Assembly: GCF_000813145.1 (NCBI RefSeq)
Contig: NZ_BAZF01000013.1
Location: forward strand, 1 to 64,000
DNA: 64,000 nt
Direction of reading: 5' to 3'
Source of the DNA: Geobacter sp. OR-1
GTDB taxonomy: Bacteria > Desulfobacterota > Desulfuromonadia > Geobacterales > DSM-12255
In this document: one piece after another, positions 44,753 through 53,853 of the stretch
How the letters are laid out: each line of letters starts with the position of its first letter
How positions within the stretch are numbered: the stretch's first letter is position 1
Notes under the pieces: model-generated
Told to the model about the DNA's origin: nothing
What the model saw: the letters and a program-made list of their open reading frames with translations, nothing else
Databases searched by the model: none
Made by a program: the position numbers and the translations under genes

Positions 44753-44960
44753 AATACTCCTCGCAAAACGAAATATTCTGACATCTGGACATCAATGAAA
44801 GAGCAATGCCATAAAGAAATAATAGTGATTTCAACTAGCTTTATTAAATAATGTAATAAAGCTGTTAATAAGCTGAGTAGCGGTTAAAACGCTAAATTGC
44901 AGTTATATGACCAGGTGGTCACGGAAATATATGAGAAATATAGTCAAAAGGAGAAAGTCT

Positions 44961-47900
44961 ATGGGAAGACGTAGCGGAGTGGCTGGCTTATTTGCGCTGC
45001 TAGCACTGACATCATTGTTTCTGGTGTCAGGTGCAACGATCGTTAGCGCAGAGCCTCAGTACACATTGACATGTAGTTCGTGTCACGGTAACCCGCCTTT
45101 GGATGGCGCAGCCAGGGACCCCAATACCGGGGCATTTCAAGGTAACCATCAAAGGCACGTGCAGGCTTCAAATCCATCTTTGAGTGTCTGTAACAATTGT
45201 CATAACATGACGGATAACTCCCATGCGCATCAGGATGGGAAAATATCCTTCCAGGCAAATATCAATGCATCACCGAAGGGTGCTGCCAGATATCAGGGTA
45301 TTGCAGCCTTTAAGAACCAGACTTCAATTCCAGTGCTCGGCTCCTGTAGTGACGTGAGCTGCCACTTTGAGTCTGCTACCCGCACATGGGGAGATGCAAA
45401 CTTCTCGTCTACGGCAAGTTGCTCAGAGTGTCATGCCTCACCAGGATCATCAACCGGCCACTCAAAGCATGATTCCTATTATCCATTCGCATCTAATGGT
45501 TGTAACAAGTGTCACCCGGACTATTCCACCACTCCGACATTCCAGCACGCAACCAGTGCCGGCAATCGCGGTATTAAGGTGAAACTGGCCGAAGGGGCTT
45601 ATTCCGGGACTGGCCTTAACTTTCTTGACAGCCAGAGCGGTTCCAGAGTGCTTGGAAACTGTGCAAACCTCTACTGTCACAGTAATGGTACCAATAATTC
45701 GACTTTCACCGTACAACAGACCCCTCAGTGGGGAACAAACCTGAACTGCAGCAGCTGTCACGTTACAGGTACAACCCTCTCGACCGGCACGCACGGCAAG
45801 CACGTCAATGCATCAATTGCTACGCCATATGCTTGCTACAAGTGTCACGCCGCAACTGTTAACGGCACCAATGCCGTTGTAAGCCTTGCTGACCACGTTG
45901 ACAGGCTGGTTACAGTTAAGTACAGCAATACTTCAACTGCAGTTAACGGTACCTATAATGGTGTTAATGCCTCGACAGGCAAAACCGCACTTACACCCGG
46001 CACCAGAAACGCTACCTGTACCAACATCTATTGCCACAGCTTCGGAACCGCTTCTTCCGGAACCTTCCGTGTCATGTCGACTCCAAGGTGGGGTGGTGCA
46101 ATGCCCTCTAACTGTACCGGTTGCCATGGTGGAACAAGTGCAACCAACGGTAAATTCAGACTCATGTCAACTGGTAGGCACACTAAGCATGCCCGCGGCT
46201 CTGATTATGCCACTGCAAATACTTATTATGACTATGGCTGCGTCGAGTGCCACAATACAACCGTTAGCGGTAACACAACGGTGAGCAATGCTGCAAATCA
46301 CGTTAACAATAAGGTTGACGTAAGCTTCTCGGCAACATGGGGCGGAACGTATCCTTCTACCGGCCACGCTCCGGGAGTTGATACGACACGCACCTGCCAG
46401 AACGTTTATTGTCATAGTAACGCGCAGGACGGCGGCCAGACAGGAACAGCGCTGGTATTCCGTAACCTTACCGGTAGTAAGACTTGGTGGGGTACTGCAA
46501 CTAGCCTTGGATGCTCGGGATGTCACCAATCAACCAGCGGCTCAAACCTGCTTTCCGGCAAGCATTCAATGCACGTCAGTACAACATTTAACCCGGCGAT
46601 TGGTACTAATCTCGGGTGTTACGAATGTCATGCGCAGGTACGTAGTGCGTCGGGCTGGGCTGACCGTAGTAAGCACGCCAACAAGTTCAATGAGTATTCT
46701 GGTGCAAAAGCACGCGGCAATGCAAACTATGTCAGCTCGACCGGCGTTTGTTCAAACCTTTACTGCCACAGTAACGGTAAAGGGTCCTTCAAGTCCATGG
46801 TAGCCAATAACTGGTTCACTGGCAGTGCCCTTGGCTGTGACGGTTGCCACGGATCTGCAGCAACCTTTGGTTCACCTGACTATGCAAGCGGTACTGCTGG
46901 ATCTCTTACGGCAAACAGCCACTCCAAGCACGTCACCGGCGCTGCAGACTGCGTCAAGTGTCACTACAAGACCACTTCAACCGGGCTGGCGATTATCGCC
47001 GGGTCTACTGATCACGTTGATATGACTATAGACGCCAGGTTCTCCAAGCTGCCGTTTGCCAACATATCCGGTTACTATAACAACACTACCAAGGCATGTA
47101 CCAACACATACTGCCACGGTACCGGAACAGCACCGATCTGGGGTGCTAATGGCACCTTGAAGTGTAACTCCTGTCACTCCAACCAGGGAGCAGGTGCCCA
47201 GACCGCTGCTTATACGGTTCCCCACCAGAAGCACACCAACATCGCCGGTTACAAATTTGCCTGCGACAACTGCCATACTTTAAAGTCAGCGGTCAACGTT
47301 TCACATGCCGGCGGTGCAGTATCGGCTAATCAGGCAGCTCAGGTCGTTTTCAACACCGGCGCATTTGCCAACTGGTCCACAACAGCCTATGGTGACGATA
47401 CAACCAGAGTTAAGTTCCGCGCTCTCAATGCTGCTACATACGGGCTTACAGTAACACCTGTATACTCCCCTGCCGGAACTGCTGCCGGCTCTGACAACGG
47501 TTTCAGCTGGACGGCCGGTACCTGTAACAATGTCTATTGTCACTCCAACGCAAACCCGACCGGCGGCACCAATACCTACGCTTTGGTGGCAACTCCTGCA
47601 TGGTCCGGAACGCTTTCATGTACCTCGTGTCATGCCGGTTCTAGCGCGACCGGTGGCACAGGGCTCTCGTCAATCCACGGTAAACACGTGAGCGGTGGCG
47701 CAGGCTTTGCTTATACCTGCGACAAGTGTCACGTGAATACCACAGCAACCGGTAACAACGGCGCTCTTAACGCAACAACCGGTTATGCAACTCACGTCAA
47801 CGCAGTTAAGGATGTAAACTTCGACTCGTTCAACACAGGTGCAGGATATGCTACGCAACAGTGCTCCAACGTTTACTGCCACAGTAACGGTAAAGGCGCA

Positions 47901-49229
47901 TATGTCGCTCCGGCAGCACTTCGTTGGACTACTGCAGCAGACGGCGCCTGTGGTACTTGTCACGGTATCGCAACAACGTTTGCCAGTTCAAACGCGCACT
48001 ATGAGCACTTCAGTAGCTCAGCAGGTCCGAAACTCAGCAAGACCGCAACAGTCGGTTGCGCCGAGTGCCATACTTTCACGGCTGAAAACGGTGCAACTCA
48101 CCTTGATAAGAGCTTCAACGTTCTGACAACCGGTAACTGTACCACAAACTGCCACAAGCAGATCACCTCGGCTAACGCAGTCGCATCTTGGGTAGTTGGA
48201 TCCATAACCTGCCGCAGCTGCCACGTTAATACTGCATCCGTAATCAGTGGGGCAACGGCACCGCTGATGAATAACTTCTCGACCTACGGCCACGGTGCCG
48301 GCAATATCGGTATCAAGTCTGCTGGAAGCGGAAATGCATGTACCGACTGCCACGATGCTCAGTCAAAGCACATTTCCGGCACTCTTGGCGACAGCAACCG
48401 TCTCAAGCCGAGCTTTGGCACCGGCTTGAACAAGGATGACAATACATCCTGTACTGTGTGCCACAACACAACAACCGTTGGCGTGAACGCAAGAAACCTC
48501 CCCGGCCACTTCACTGCATCACTTGACTCCAAGTCTGCAGTAGGCTGCCGCAACTGCCACGATCCTCATGGCAGCGGCACCAACAGCCATATGATCAAGA
48601 GTCAGATTGCTTTCTTCAGTACTACTACACAGTCGATTTCCTTCACTGGTACTGAATTCGTAAACCTGGTAACGAACCGTGGTTTCTGCCAGGCATGTCA
48701 CCGTTCCACCAAGTACTATCGTGCCGGAGTTACTGAAACAGTCCACTTTACTACTAACTGTCTCCAGTGCCACACCCATACCGGTGGTGGAGTCGCAGCG
48801 TTTGCTCCATCAGCATGCGACAGTTGTCACGGTTTCCCACCGGTTCCGCGTAACGTAGGCTACACGCTCAAATCAAACATCGGCCGTCTCAACAACTACA
48901 CCGGTGCCAAGTTTGAAGATTACTCAGGTGGTGGTGGTGCTCACACTGTTGCTGCTCACATTGCACCGACAACCAAGCCTGGTGACGGGTTCAATGCATG
49001 TACTACTTGTCACAACCTTGGCAGTAACGGCCATACCGGTACAACACCGATCAAGGCAAACATTGCTAATGTAACAGTTAAACTGACTCAGACCAAGCAG
49101 TTCAAGTCTGGCACACTCAGCATCTACTCAAGTGCCAAGTTCGTAACACCGCCTAACAATAAGTCGGGCACATGCTTCAACCTGAACTGCCACATCGGCA
49201 AGTCGCTGAAGTGGAGCACTGAGAAGTAA
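44961..49229 (+). CDS. Giant secreted multihaem cytochrome c (about 26 CXXCH)
   Basis: 1422 residues from the ATG at 44961 (AAAAGGAG upstream); the frame extends 18 codons further but without a signal. Signal peptide of about 30 residues (GLFALLALTSLFLV to VSA), then CSSCHGNPP. I count 26 CXXCH, nine CX4CH (for example CANLYCH, CTNIYCH, CQNVYCH, CFNLNCH) and one CX3CH (CTTNCH). The repeat unit is CX4CH-SNG...CXXCH spaced about 120-150 residues. The C-terminus repeats the YSGGGGAH...NKSGTC block of the preceding cytochrome. A conserved opening (AFQGNHQRH, HQDGKISF, GSCSDVSCHFES) is shared with the 1455-residue cytochrome. Confidence 0.9.
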   Translation: MGRRSGVAGLFALLALTSLFLVSGATIVSAEPQYTLTCSSCHGNPPLDGAARDPNTGAFQGNHQRHVQASNPSLSVCNNCHNMTDNSHAHQDGKISFQANINASPKGAARYQGIAAFKNQTSIPVLGSCSDVSCHFESATRTWGDANFSSTASCSECHASPGSSTGHSKHDSYYPFASNGCNKCHPDYSTTPTFQHATSAGNRGIKVKLAEGAYSGTGLNFLDSQSGSRVLGNCANLYCHSNGTNNSTFTVQQTPQWGTNLNCSSCHVTGTTLSTGTHGKHVNASIATPYACYKCHAATVNGTNAVVSLADHVDRLVTVKYSNTSTAVNGTYNGVNASTGKTALTPGTRNATCTNIYCHSFGTASSGTFRVMSTPRWGGAMPSNCTGCHGGTSATNGKFRLMSTGRHTKHARGSDYATANTYYDYGCVECHNTTVSGNTTVSNAANHVNNKVDVSFSATWGGTYPSTGHAPGVDTTRTCQNVYCHSNAQDGGQTGTALVFRNLTGSKTWWGTATSLGCSGCHQSTSGSNLLSGKHSMHVSTTFNPAIGTNLGCYECHAQVRSASGWADRSKHANKFNEYSGAKARGNANYVSSTGVCSNLYCHSNGKGSFKSMVANNWFTGSALGCDGCHGSAATFGSPDYASGTAGSLTANSHSKHVTGAADCVKCHYKTTSTGLAIIAGSTDHVDMTIDARFSKLPFANISGYYNNTTKACTNTYCHGTGTAPIWGANGTLKCNSCHSNQGAGAQTAAYTVPHQKHTNIAGYKFACDNCHTLKSAVNVSHAGGAVSANQAAQVVFNTGAFANWSTTAYGDDTTRVKFRALNAATYGLTVTPVYSPAGTAAGSDNGFSWTAGTCNNVYCHSNANPTGGTNTYALVATPAWSGTLSCTSCHAGSSATGGTGLSSIHGKHVSGGAGFAYTCDKCHVNTTATGNNGALNATTGYATHVNAVKDVNFDSFNTGAGYATQQCSNVYCHSNGKGAYVAPAALRWTTAADGACGTCHGIATTFASSNAHYEHFSSSAGPKLSKTATVGCAECHTFTAENGATHLDKSFNVLTTGNCTTNCHKQITSANAVASWVVGSITCRSCHVNTASVISGATAPLMNNFSTYGHGAGNIGIKSAGSGNACTDCHDAQSKHISGTLGDSNRLKPSFGTGLNKDDNTSCTVCHNTTTVGVNARNLPGHFTASLDSKSAVGCRNCHDPHGSGTNSHMIKSQIAFFSTTTQSISFTGTEFVNLVTNRGFCQACHRSTKYYRAGVTETVHFTTNCLQCHTHTGGGVAAFAPSACDSCHGFPPVPRNVGYTLKSNIGRLNNYTGAKFEDYSGGGGAHTVAAHIAPTTKPGDGFNACTTCHNLGSNGHTGTTPIKANIANVTVKLTQTKQFKSGTLSIYSSAKFVTPPNNKSGTCFNLNCHIGKSLKWSTEK

Positions 49230-49240
49230 ATGAAGGTCCC

Positions 49241-49269
49241 GGGCGGTGATGTACACTGTCACCGCCCGG
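49241..49269 (+). other. Stable hairpin without U-tract after the second giant cytochrome
   Basis: Arms GGGCGGTGA and TCACCGCCC with two extra C/G pairs each side, followed by TATTTG rather than a U-run. It may protect the 3' end or slow transcription between the cytochrome genes. Confidence 0.5.
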
Positions 49270-49289
49270 TATTTGAATCTAAAACTAAG

Positions 49290-49319
49290 TTGACAATTGG
49301 ATAGATGTAAGGCTAAGAT
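49290..49319 (+). promoter_or_regulatory. Sigma-70-type promoter of the third giant cytochrome
   Basis: TTGACA at 49290-49295, 18-base spacer, TAAGAT at 49314-49319, 68 bases before the start codon. Suggests that this gene is not only read from upstream. Confidence 0.65.
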
Positions 49320-49387
49320 ACGTCCATTTATAGGACCAATAATTCTTAAGTGTTACCCTGTTCCCAGTGATCGATAAGGAGCTAGCA

Positions 49388-52300
49388 ATGGAAAGAGATT
49401 TCAAAGTGGGATGCATAACGAAACCACGTATAATCTGGTTTGTCTCACTATTTACTGCTTTGTTTCTGGGAGGAGTGGCTCACGCGGCCCCTCAATACGC
49501 TCTGACCTGTAGTTCCTGTCATGGGATGCCTCCTCTCGACTCTGCTGGGACTCCGACAAGGAACCCGGATTCAGGAGCATTTCAGGGTAACCACCAGACT
49601 CACCAGCCAGTTGGTGCGCAGTTAACAAACTGCAATGTCTGTCATAATATGACAAATAACTCCAACAGCCATCAGGATGGACAGATAAGCCTGAAAAACG
49701 GTATTAACGGTTCACCAAAGGCCGGGGCACTATATAGCGGTATATCCACCTTTAAGAACCAGACGTCCGTTGTTTCTCTCGGGAGTTGTTCCAATGTGAA
49801 CTGCCATTTTGAATCTGTGACACAAACTTGGGGCGCAACAACACCTCTTTCATACACCGATGCTACAACCAATGACTGTAATGACTGCCACGGCATGCCA
49901 CCAGCTGGGATCTCCGGCAACAGCTATGCAGGTGGTGCAGATGGTAGCCACACCAAGCATAATGAGTATTATGCCGGTGCCGATAAGTGTAATAAATGCC
50001 ATGCTGATCATACCGCAGAGACGAACAAGTTCGCACATGCGACAAGTGCAGGGAATCGAACGCTTAGGATGACAATTCGCGATGCTGCCAACGTTGCTTC
50101 GGGTACTTATAACGGAACGTTGACCACAATCAATTATCTGCCCAGCCAAACCAAGACTACTTTTGGTTCATGTTCCAATTTGTATTGTCATAGTGATGGT
50201 ACAAAAGGTGCCGCTCCGTTCAAAGGCAAGTCTGCAGCACAGTGGGGCACTGGTGTTTTGGCCTGCTACAAATGTCACGGATATGACACGACATCTATTC
50301 CTGCCTACAATCTCATGAGTTCAGGTAAGCACAAACAGCATCTTGCTAACGGTACCTTGACGGGCGTAGTGATTAACTGTGAAACATGCCATGCGGCAAC
50401 TGTGAGTGGTGGTGCCATAACTGCCGGCACGCGTGCTAATCATGCCGATAAAAATGTTAACGTAAAGTTCCAGTCTTCGCTTAATGCCGGTACTCCTCTC
50501 TATAATGGGTCAGATGCGTTGAATGCTGCCGCAGGATCAGTCAAGGCTGCTGGTAGTGCACCGGCTAGTTGTGCCAATCTATATTGCCATAGCAATGGTA
50601 ATAAAAAAGCAGCCGGGACTCCGATTTATCAATCAGTTGCGTGGGGTACGGGAACGACTCTTGATTGTACCGGTTGTCACGGTTCCGCAGGTACATCATC
50701 CAGCCCTGTCTATGCAAATACTGGTGTCGGAACGAATCAGGCAAATAACCACGTAATCCACGTTCAAGGTAAAGGTCTGACATGTAACCTCTGTCACTCC
50801 AATACGGCATCAAACAATACAACGTTAATTGCTGGCGGCCAGCATCTGAATGGATCGATTCAGGTAAGTTTTGATACTTCATTTTACACTGCGATCGGTA
50901 CTGCAGGATATGCAAGTAACACATGTAACAATACCTATTGCCATTCAAACGGGAACGGTGCAGTAGTAACTCAGCCTTCTTGGGGTGCCGTTCTTGACTG
51001 CCGTGGTTGCCACGGTGGTGATGCAGCCCATGCAAATGTCATCAATACCAACAAGCACCGCATTCACATTGATCCCGCTGCCCCCGGCTCTTCGCTCGGT
51101 TTAGGCAATGGCTTCCAGTGCGCAGCATGTCACATAAAGACTATCAACACATTCGCCAATAATACTACGATCACTGCTCAGTCCTACCACGTCAACAAGC
51201 TCAAGGACTACTCCGGTGCTCGCGCAGGCCGCATTGTTGCAGCTGGCCAGTGTGCCAACACTTACTGTCACAGTTCAGGCGCCAAGACACCTAAGTTCAG
51301 GAACATGACCGGCAACAAGCTCTGGACCGGTGGTGCAACCCTTGATTGTAAAGGGTGTCATGGCTATGAGACGACAGCTCAGGGCGCAGCCTTCAACTCG
51401 ATAGCTGGTGAGCCGAACTACGCAACAGGCGCCGGTAAAGAGAACAGTCATGGAAGTCACGTAAACACAGGAGCTAATTCCACTTCCTGCGCCAAGTGCC
51501 ATGACCACACGGTAAGTGCAACAATTGGAAAGTTTAAGGATTATTCTGCCCATCATGCTGATGGCAACCGTGACGTCATCTTCTCCGCAGCAGTTGGCGG
51601 AACCTGGAACGGTACAAATTGCAATAATACCTCTTGTCATGGTGGCGGTAACCCGCAGTGGGGCGTAACATCTATTGCCTGCGACTCATGCCATGGTGCG
51701 GCGTTCAGGTCCTTCTCTTCGGCGACCAAAAAAGGTGCTCATAAGCAGCATTACGAAGTAGAGACCTTCTCAACCTTCAACGATGCTCCGTCAAATCTTA
51801 GCTCATCATCAGCCTACAGATTCACCTGCGCAGCATGTCACTATACCCCTGCTCAGCATTCGAACCTTGCTAATTCGAGGAGTTCAGTTGGTAAAGCAGA
51901 GGTGTACTTTGGCCTCTACAGCGCTGCTGGCAGGAAATACTATGATTATAACGGTGTGGTTGGAGGCAATGATAATAGTGCCGCGTTTGCTTGGACAAAC
52001 GGTGGGGCTGCTTCCTGCTACACTACTTACTGCCACAGTGATGGTAAGGGCGGAAATGGTTTGAGGACCGTAACCTGGGGTTCAGCTGAGGGTGTTCTTA
52101 GCTCAGACTGTGCTGGTTGCCATGCCAACGAGACTAATTCGACTTCTCTTTCAGGAGCTCACCTGCAGCACGTAGCCAACACCAGAACCGGTTTCAGCGG
52201 GGCAGTTTCGTTCGGCTGTGTCGACTGCCATGTTAAGACTGTAAGTACTAAACCGGCACGTGCAATTTCGGACAAGACCAAGCACGTAAACAACTTCAAG

Positions 52301-53755
52301 GATTACTCCGGCCTCAGGGCCGGTGGGGCTGCACGTTACAGTGGTGGTAACTGCACCAATATCTATTGTCACTCCAACGGTAAAAACTCGTACCAGACAC
52401 CGGCAATCTCCTGGACATCGGTGGCTGGTGCGCTCAACTGTACTTCATCATGCCATACCCCGACTGGCGCACATGCTAAGCACCTGGGCTACACGGCCAT
52501 TACCTGCGATGATTGCCATTCCAATACTGCAGCTAGTTCAACAGCCCTTAAGTCAGGTACAATCACCCATATCAACGGTACCTATAACGTCAATGGAACA
52601 GACGTGAAGTTTGCCACCATGAGCTCATCCTGGAAGGCAACCTTTACTTCAGGTAGCTGTAACAATGTAATGTGTCACTCCAACGGGAAAGGCACCTACC
52701 AGTCGATAGCATGGACTGCAAGCACATTGAACTGTTCGTCATGCCACCCGAACCTCGGTGGTGCACATTTCAGGCATATGGGCGGCAGCTTCGCAACTAC
52801 TCAACTTGCGCAACAGAATCTGCCGTTCCAGCCGCTGAGCAATTATACTTCAAACCGCTCTTCCGGTACTGACCCATTGAACGGCACTAACTGGGCAAAT
52901 TACGGTTTCGGTTGCGCCAGTTGCCATCCATACGGCACCGCATCACACATCAACGGGACGGTCGATGTAATCTTGACCAGTGATGCCGCTGCAGGCACCA
53001 TGCGTTCGAAGAACCCAAGTTCAACATACACGCCGACTGTCGGTGGGGCTGTTGGTACTAACAGCGTGACCTGTGCAAACATCTACTGTCACAGTAACGG
53101 TTCGACGGCTTATCTGACAACTACACCATGGAGCTCTACTTACGGAGCAGACCGTTGCGGCAAGTGTCATGGCAACGCCCCTGCTACTGGAGCGCATACT
53201 GCCCATGCCATTGGTATCCACTCTGACGATATCTTTAATGGGACAAGCGGAAAACTTAGCAATTACAGCTCCTCGGTGCGCTCGTCCGCACACGGCAATG
53301 CTGCTCAGGCTACTACGATCAGCTGCAACATTTGCCACTATGTAACCACAGAGTTTGCCCGTAACAAATACAATTCAAAGTGCTCATTCTGTCACTCGGA
53401 TGACTCCAAAGAGGCTGGCAGGATCTACGCTACGGATACTAATTCCCGCGGTCTGAAAATGCATGTAAACGGCAAGCTTGAAATGGCATTCAATCCGATT
53501 CAGGTCAGATCCAAGGCTCAGCTCAGGACATCTGCATTTGCCGATTACACTGCAGCTGGTGGCTACTGGAACCGGAACGGCAGCAACTACAAGAATGGTC
53601 CTGCTGCTTACGACATCGCCAAGTCTGCGCTTGATACTACCAACATGTGGAACGGCGGGACAAAAACTTGTAGCAACGTAGCATGTCACATGGCCAAGCC
53701 AGTAACATGGAATGCCGGTAGCCTCACCTGCGAGGCCTGCCACAGTAAGCTCTAA
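49388..53755 (+). CDS. Giant secreted multihaem cytochrome c (about 23 CXXCH)
   Basis: 1455 residues from the ATG at 49388 (AAGGAG upstream). Signal peptide ends HAA near residue 28. I count 23 CXXCH, eleven CX4CH (CSNVNCH, CSNLYCH, CANLYCH and others) and one CX3CH (CTSSCH). The N-terminal 120 residues parallel the 1422-residue cytochrome (CSSCHGMPPLDS, GAFQGNHQTH, QDGQISL, SCSNVNCHFES), so the two genes are paralogues that diverged after duplication. It lacks the YSGGGGAH C-terminal block and ends shortly after CEACH. Likely extracellular or outer-surface electron conduit or sink. Confidence 0.9.
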   Translation: MERDFKVGCITKPRIIWFVSLFTALFLGGVAHAAPQYALTCSSCHGMPPLDSAGTPTRNPDSGAFQGNHQTHQPVGAQLTNCNVCHNMTNNSNSHQDGQISLKNGINGSPKAGALYSGISTFKNQTSVVSLGSCSNVNCHFESVTQTWGATTPLSYTDATTNDCNDCHGMPPAGISGNSYAGGADGSHTKHNEYYAGADKCNKCHADHTAETNKFAHATSAGNRTLRMTIRDAANVASGTYNGTLTTINYLPSQTKTTFGSCSNLYCHSDGTKGAAPFKGKSAAQWGTGVLACYKCHGYDTTSIPAYNLMSSGKHKQHLANGTLTGVVINCETCHAATVSGGAITAGTRANHADKNVNVKFQSSLNAGTPLYNGSDALNAAAGSVKAAGSAPASCANLYCHSNGNKKAAGTPIYQSVAWGTGTTLDCTGCHGSAGTSSSPVYANTGVGTNQANNHVIHVQGKGLTCNLCHSNTASNNTTLIAGGQHLNGSIQVSFDTSFYTAIGTAGYASNTCNNTYCHSNGNGAVVTQPSWGAVLDCRGCHGGDAAHANVINTNKHRIHIDPAAPGSSLGLGNGFQCAACHIKTINTFANNTTITAQSYHVNKLKDYSGARAGRIVAAGQCANTYCHSSGAKTPKFRNMTGNKLWTGGATLDCKGCHGYETTAQGAAFNSIAGEPNYATGAGKENSHGSHVNTGANSTSCAKCHDHTVSATIGKFKDYSAHHADGNRDVIFSAAVGGTWNGTNCNNTSCHGGGNPQWGVTSIACDSCHGAAFRSFSSATKKGAHKQHYEVETFSTFNDAPSNLSSSSAYRFTCAACHYTPAQHSNLANSRSSVGKAEVYFGLYSAAGRKYYDYNGVVGGNDNSAAFAWTNGGAASCYTTYCHSDGKGGNGLRTVTWGSAEGVLSSDCAGCHANETNSTSLSGAHLQHVANTRTGFSGAVSFGCVDCHVKTVSTKPARAISDKTKHVNNFKDYSGLRAGGAARYSGGNCTNIYCHSNGKNSYQTPAISWTSVAGALNCTSSCHTPTGAHAKHLGYTAITCDDCHSNTAASSTALKSGTITHINGTYNVNGTDVKFATMSSSWKATFTSGSCNNVMCHSNGKGTYQSIAWTASTLNCSSCHPNLGGAHFRHMGGSFATTQLAQQNLPFQPLSNYTSNRSSGTDPLNGTNWANYGFGCASCHPYGTASHINGTVDVILTSDAAAGTMRSKNPSSTYTPTVGGAVGTNSVTCANIYCHSNGSTAYLTTTPWSSTYGADRCGKCHGNAPATGAHTAHAIGIHSDDIFNGTSGKLSNYSSSVRSSAHGNAAQATTISCNICHYVTTEFARNKYNSKCSFCHSDDSKEAGRIYATDTNSRGLKMHVNGKLEMAFNPIQVRSKAQLRTSAFADYTAAGGYWNRNGSNYKNGPAAYDIAKSALDTTNMWNGGTKTCSNVACHMAKPVTWNAGSLTCEACHSKL

Positions 53756-53762
53756 AGTGTAC

Positions 53763-53796
53763 AGTGCTCCATCCGATTGTAACCGGATGGAGCACT
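53763..53796 (+). other. Stable hairpin without U-tract after the third giant cytochrome
   Basis: Perfect 13-base arms AGTGCTCCATCCG and CGGATGGAGCACT around an 8-base loop, followed by ATTAACTG. Too stable to ignore but without a U-run, so a terminator function is doubtful. Confidence 0.55.
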
Positions 53797-53853
53797 ATTA
53801 ACTGATCATATACTCTTTAATTTCATACATAGTTCTTACGAGGTGAGGTCACC

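Larger units (their letters stand above)
44291..44960. other. Long intergenic region before the second giant cytochrome
   Basis: 670 bases without a plausible gene. It contains a terminator (44314), a structured segment around 44480-44575 with a strong hairpin (arms AGCAGGGGCA at 44546-44555 and TGCCACCTGCT at 44562-44572), a weak sigma-54-like site (44736), a perfect AT hairpin (arms AGCTTTATTA and TAATAAAGCT, 44837-44863) and a TGACCA-GG-TGGTCA palindrome (44908-44921). The rest is AT-rich. Confidence 0.6.

Noticed and set aside
45043-48779. Numerous 60-110-residue frames antisense to the giant cytochromes
   Set aside because: Overlapping one another, Cys-rich only because of complementary Cys/His codons, without ribosome binding sites.
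41054-53755. CRISPR-like or tandem DNA repeats
   Set aside because: Short recurring strings such as AACGTTTACTGTCATAGTAA come from repeated CSNVYCHSNG codons in cytochrome repeats, not from an array with spacers.
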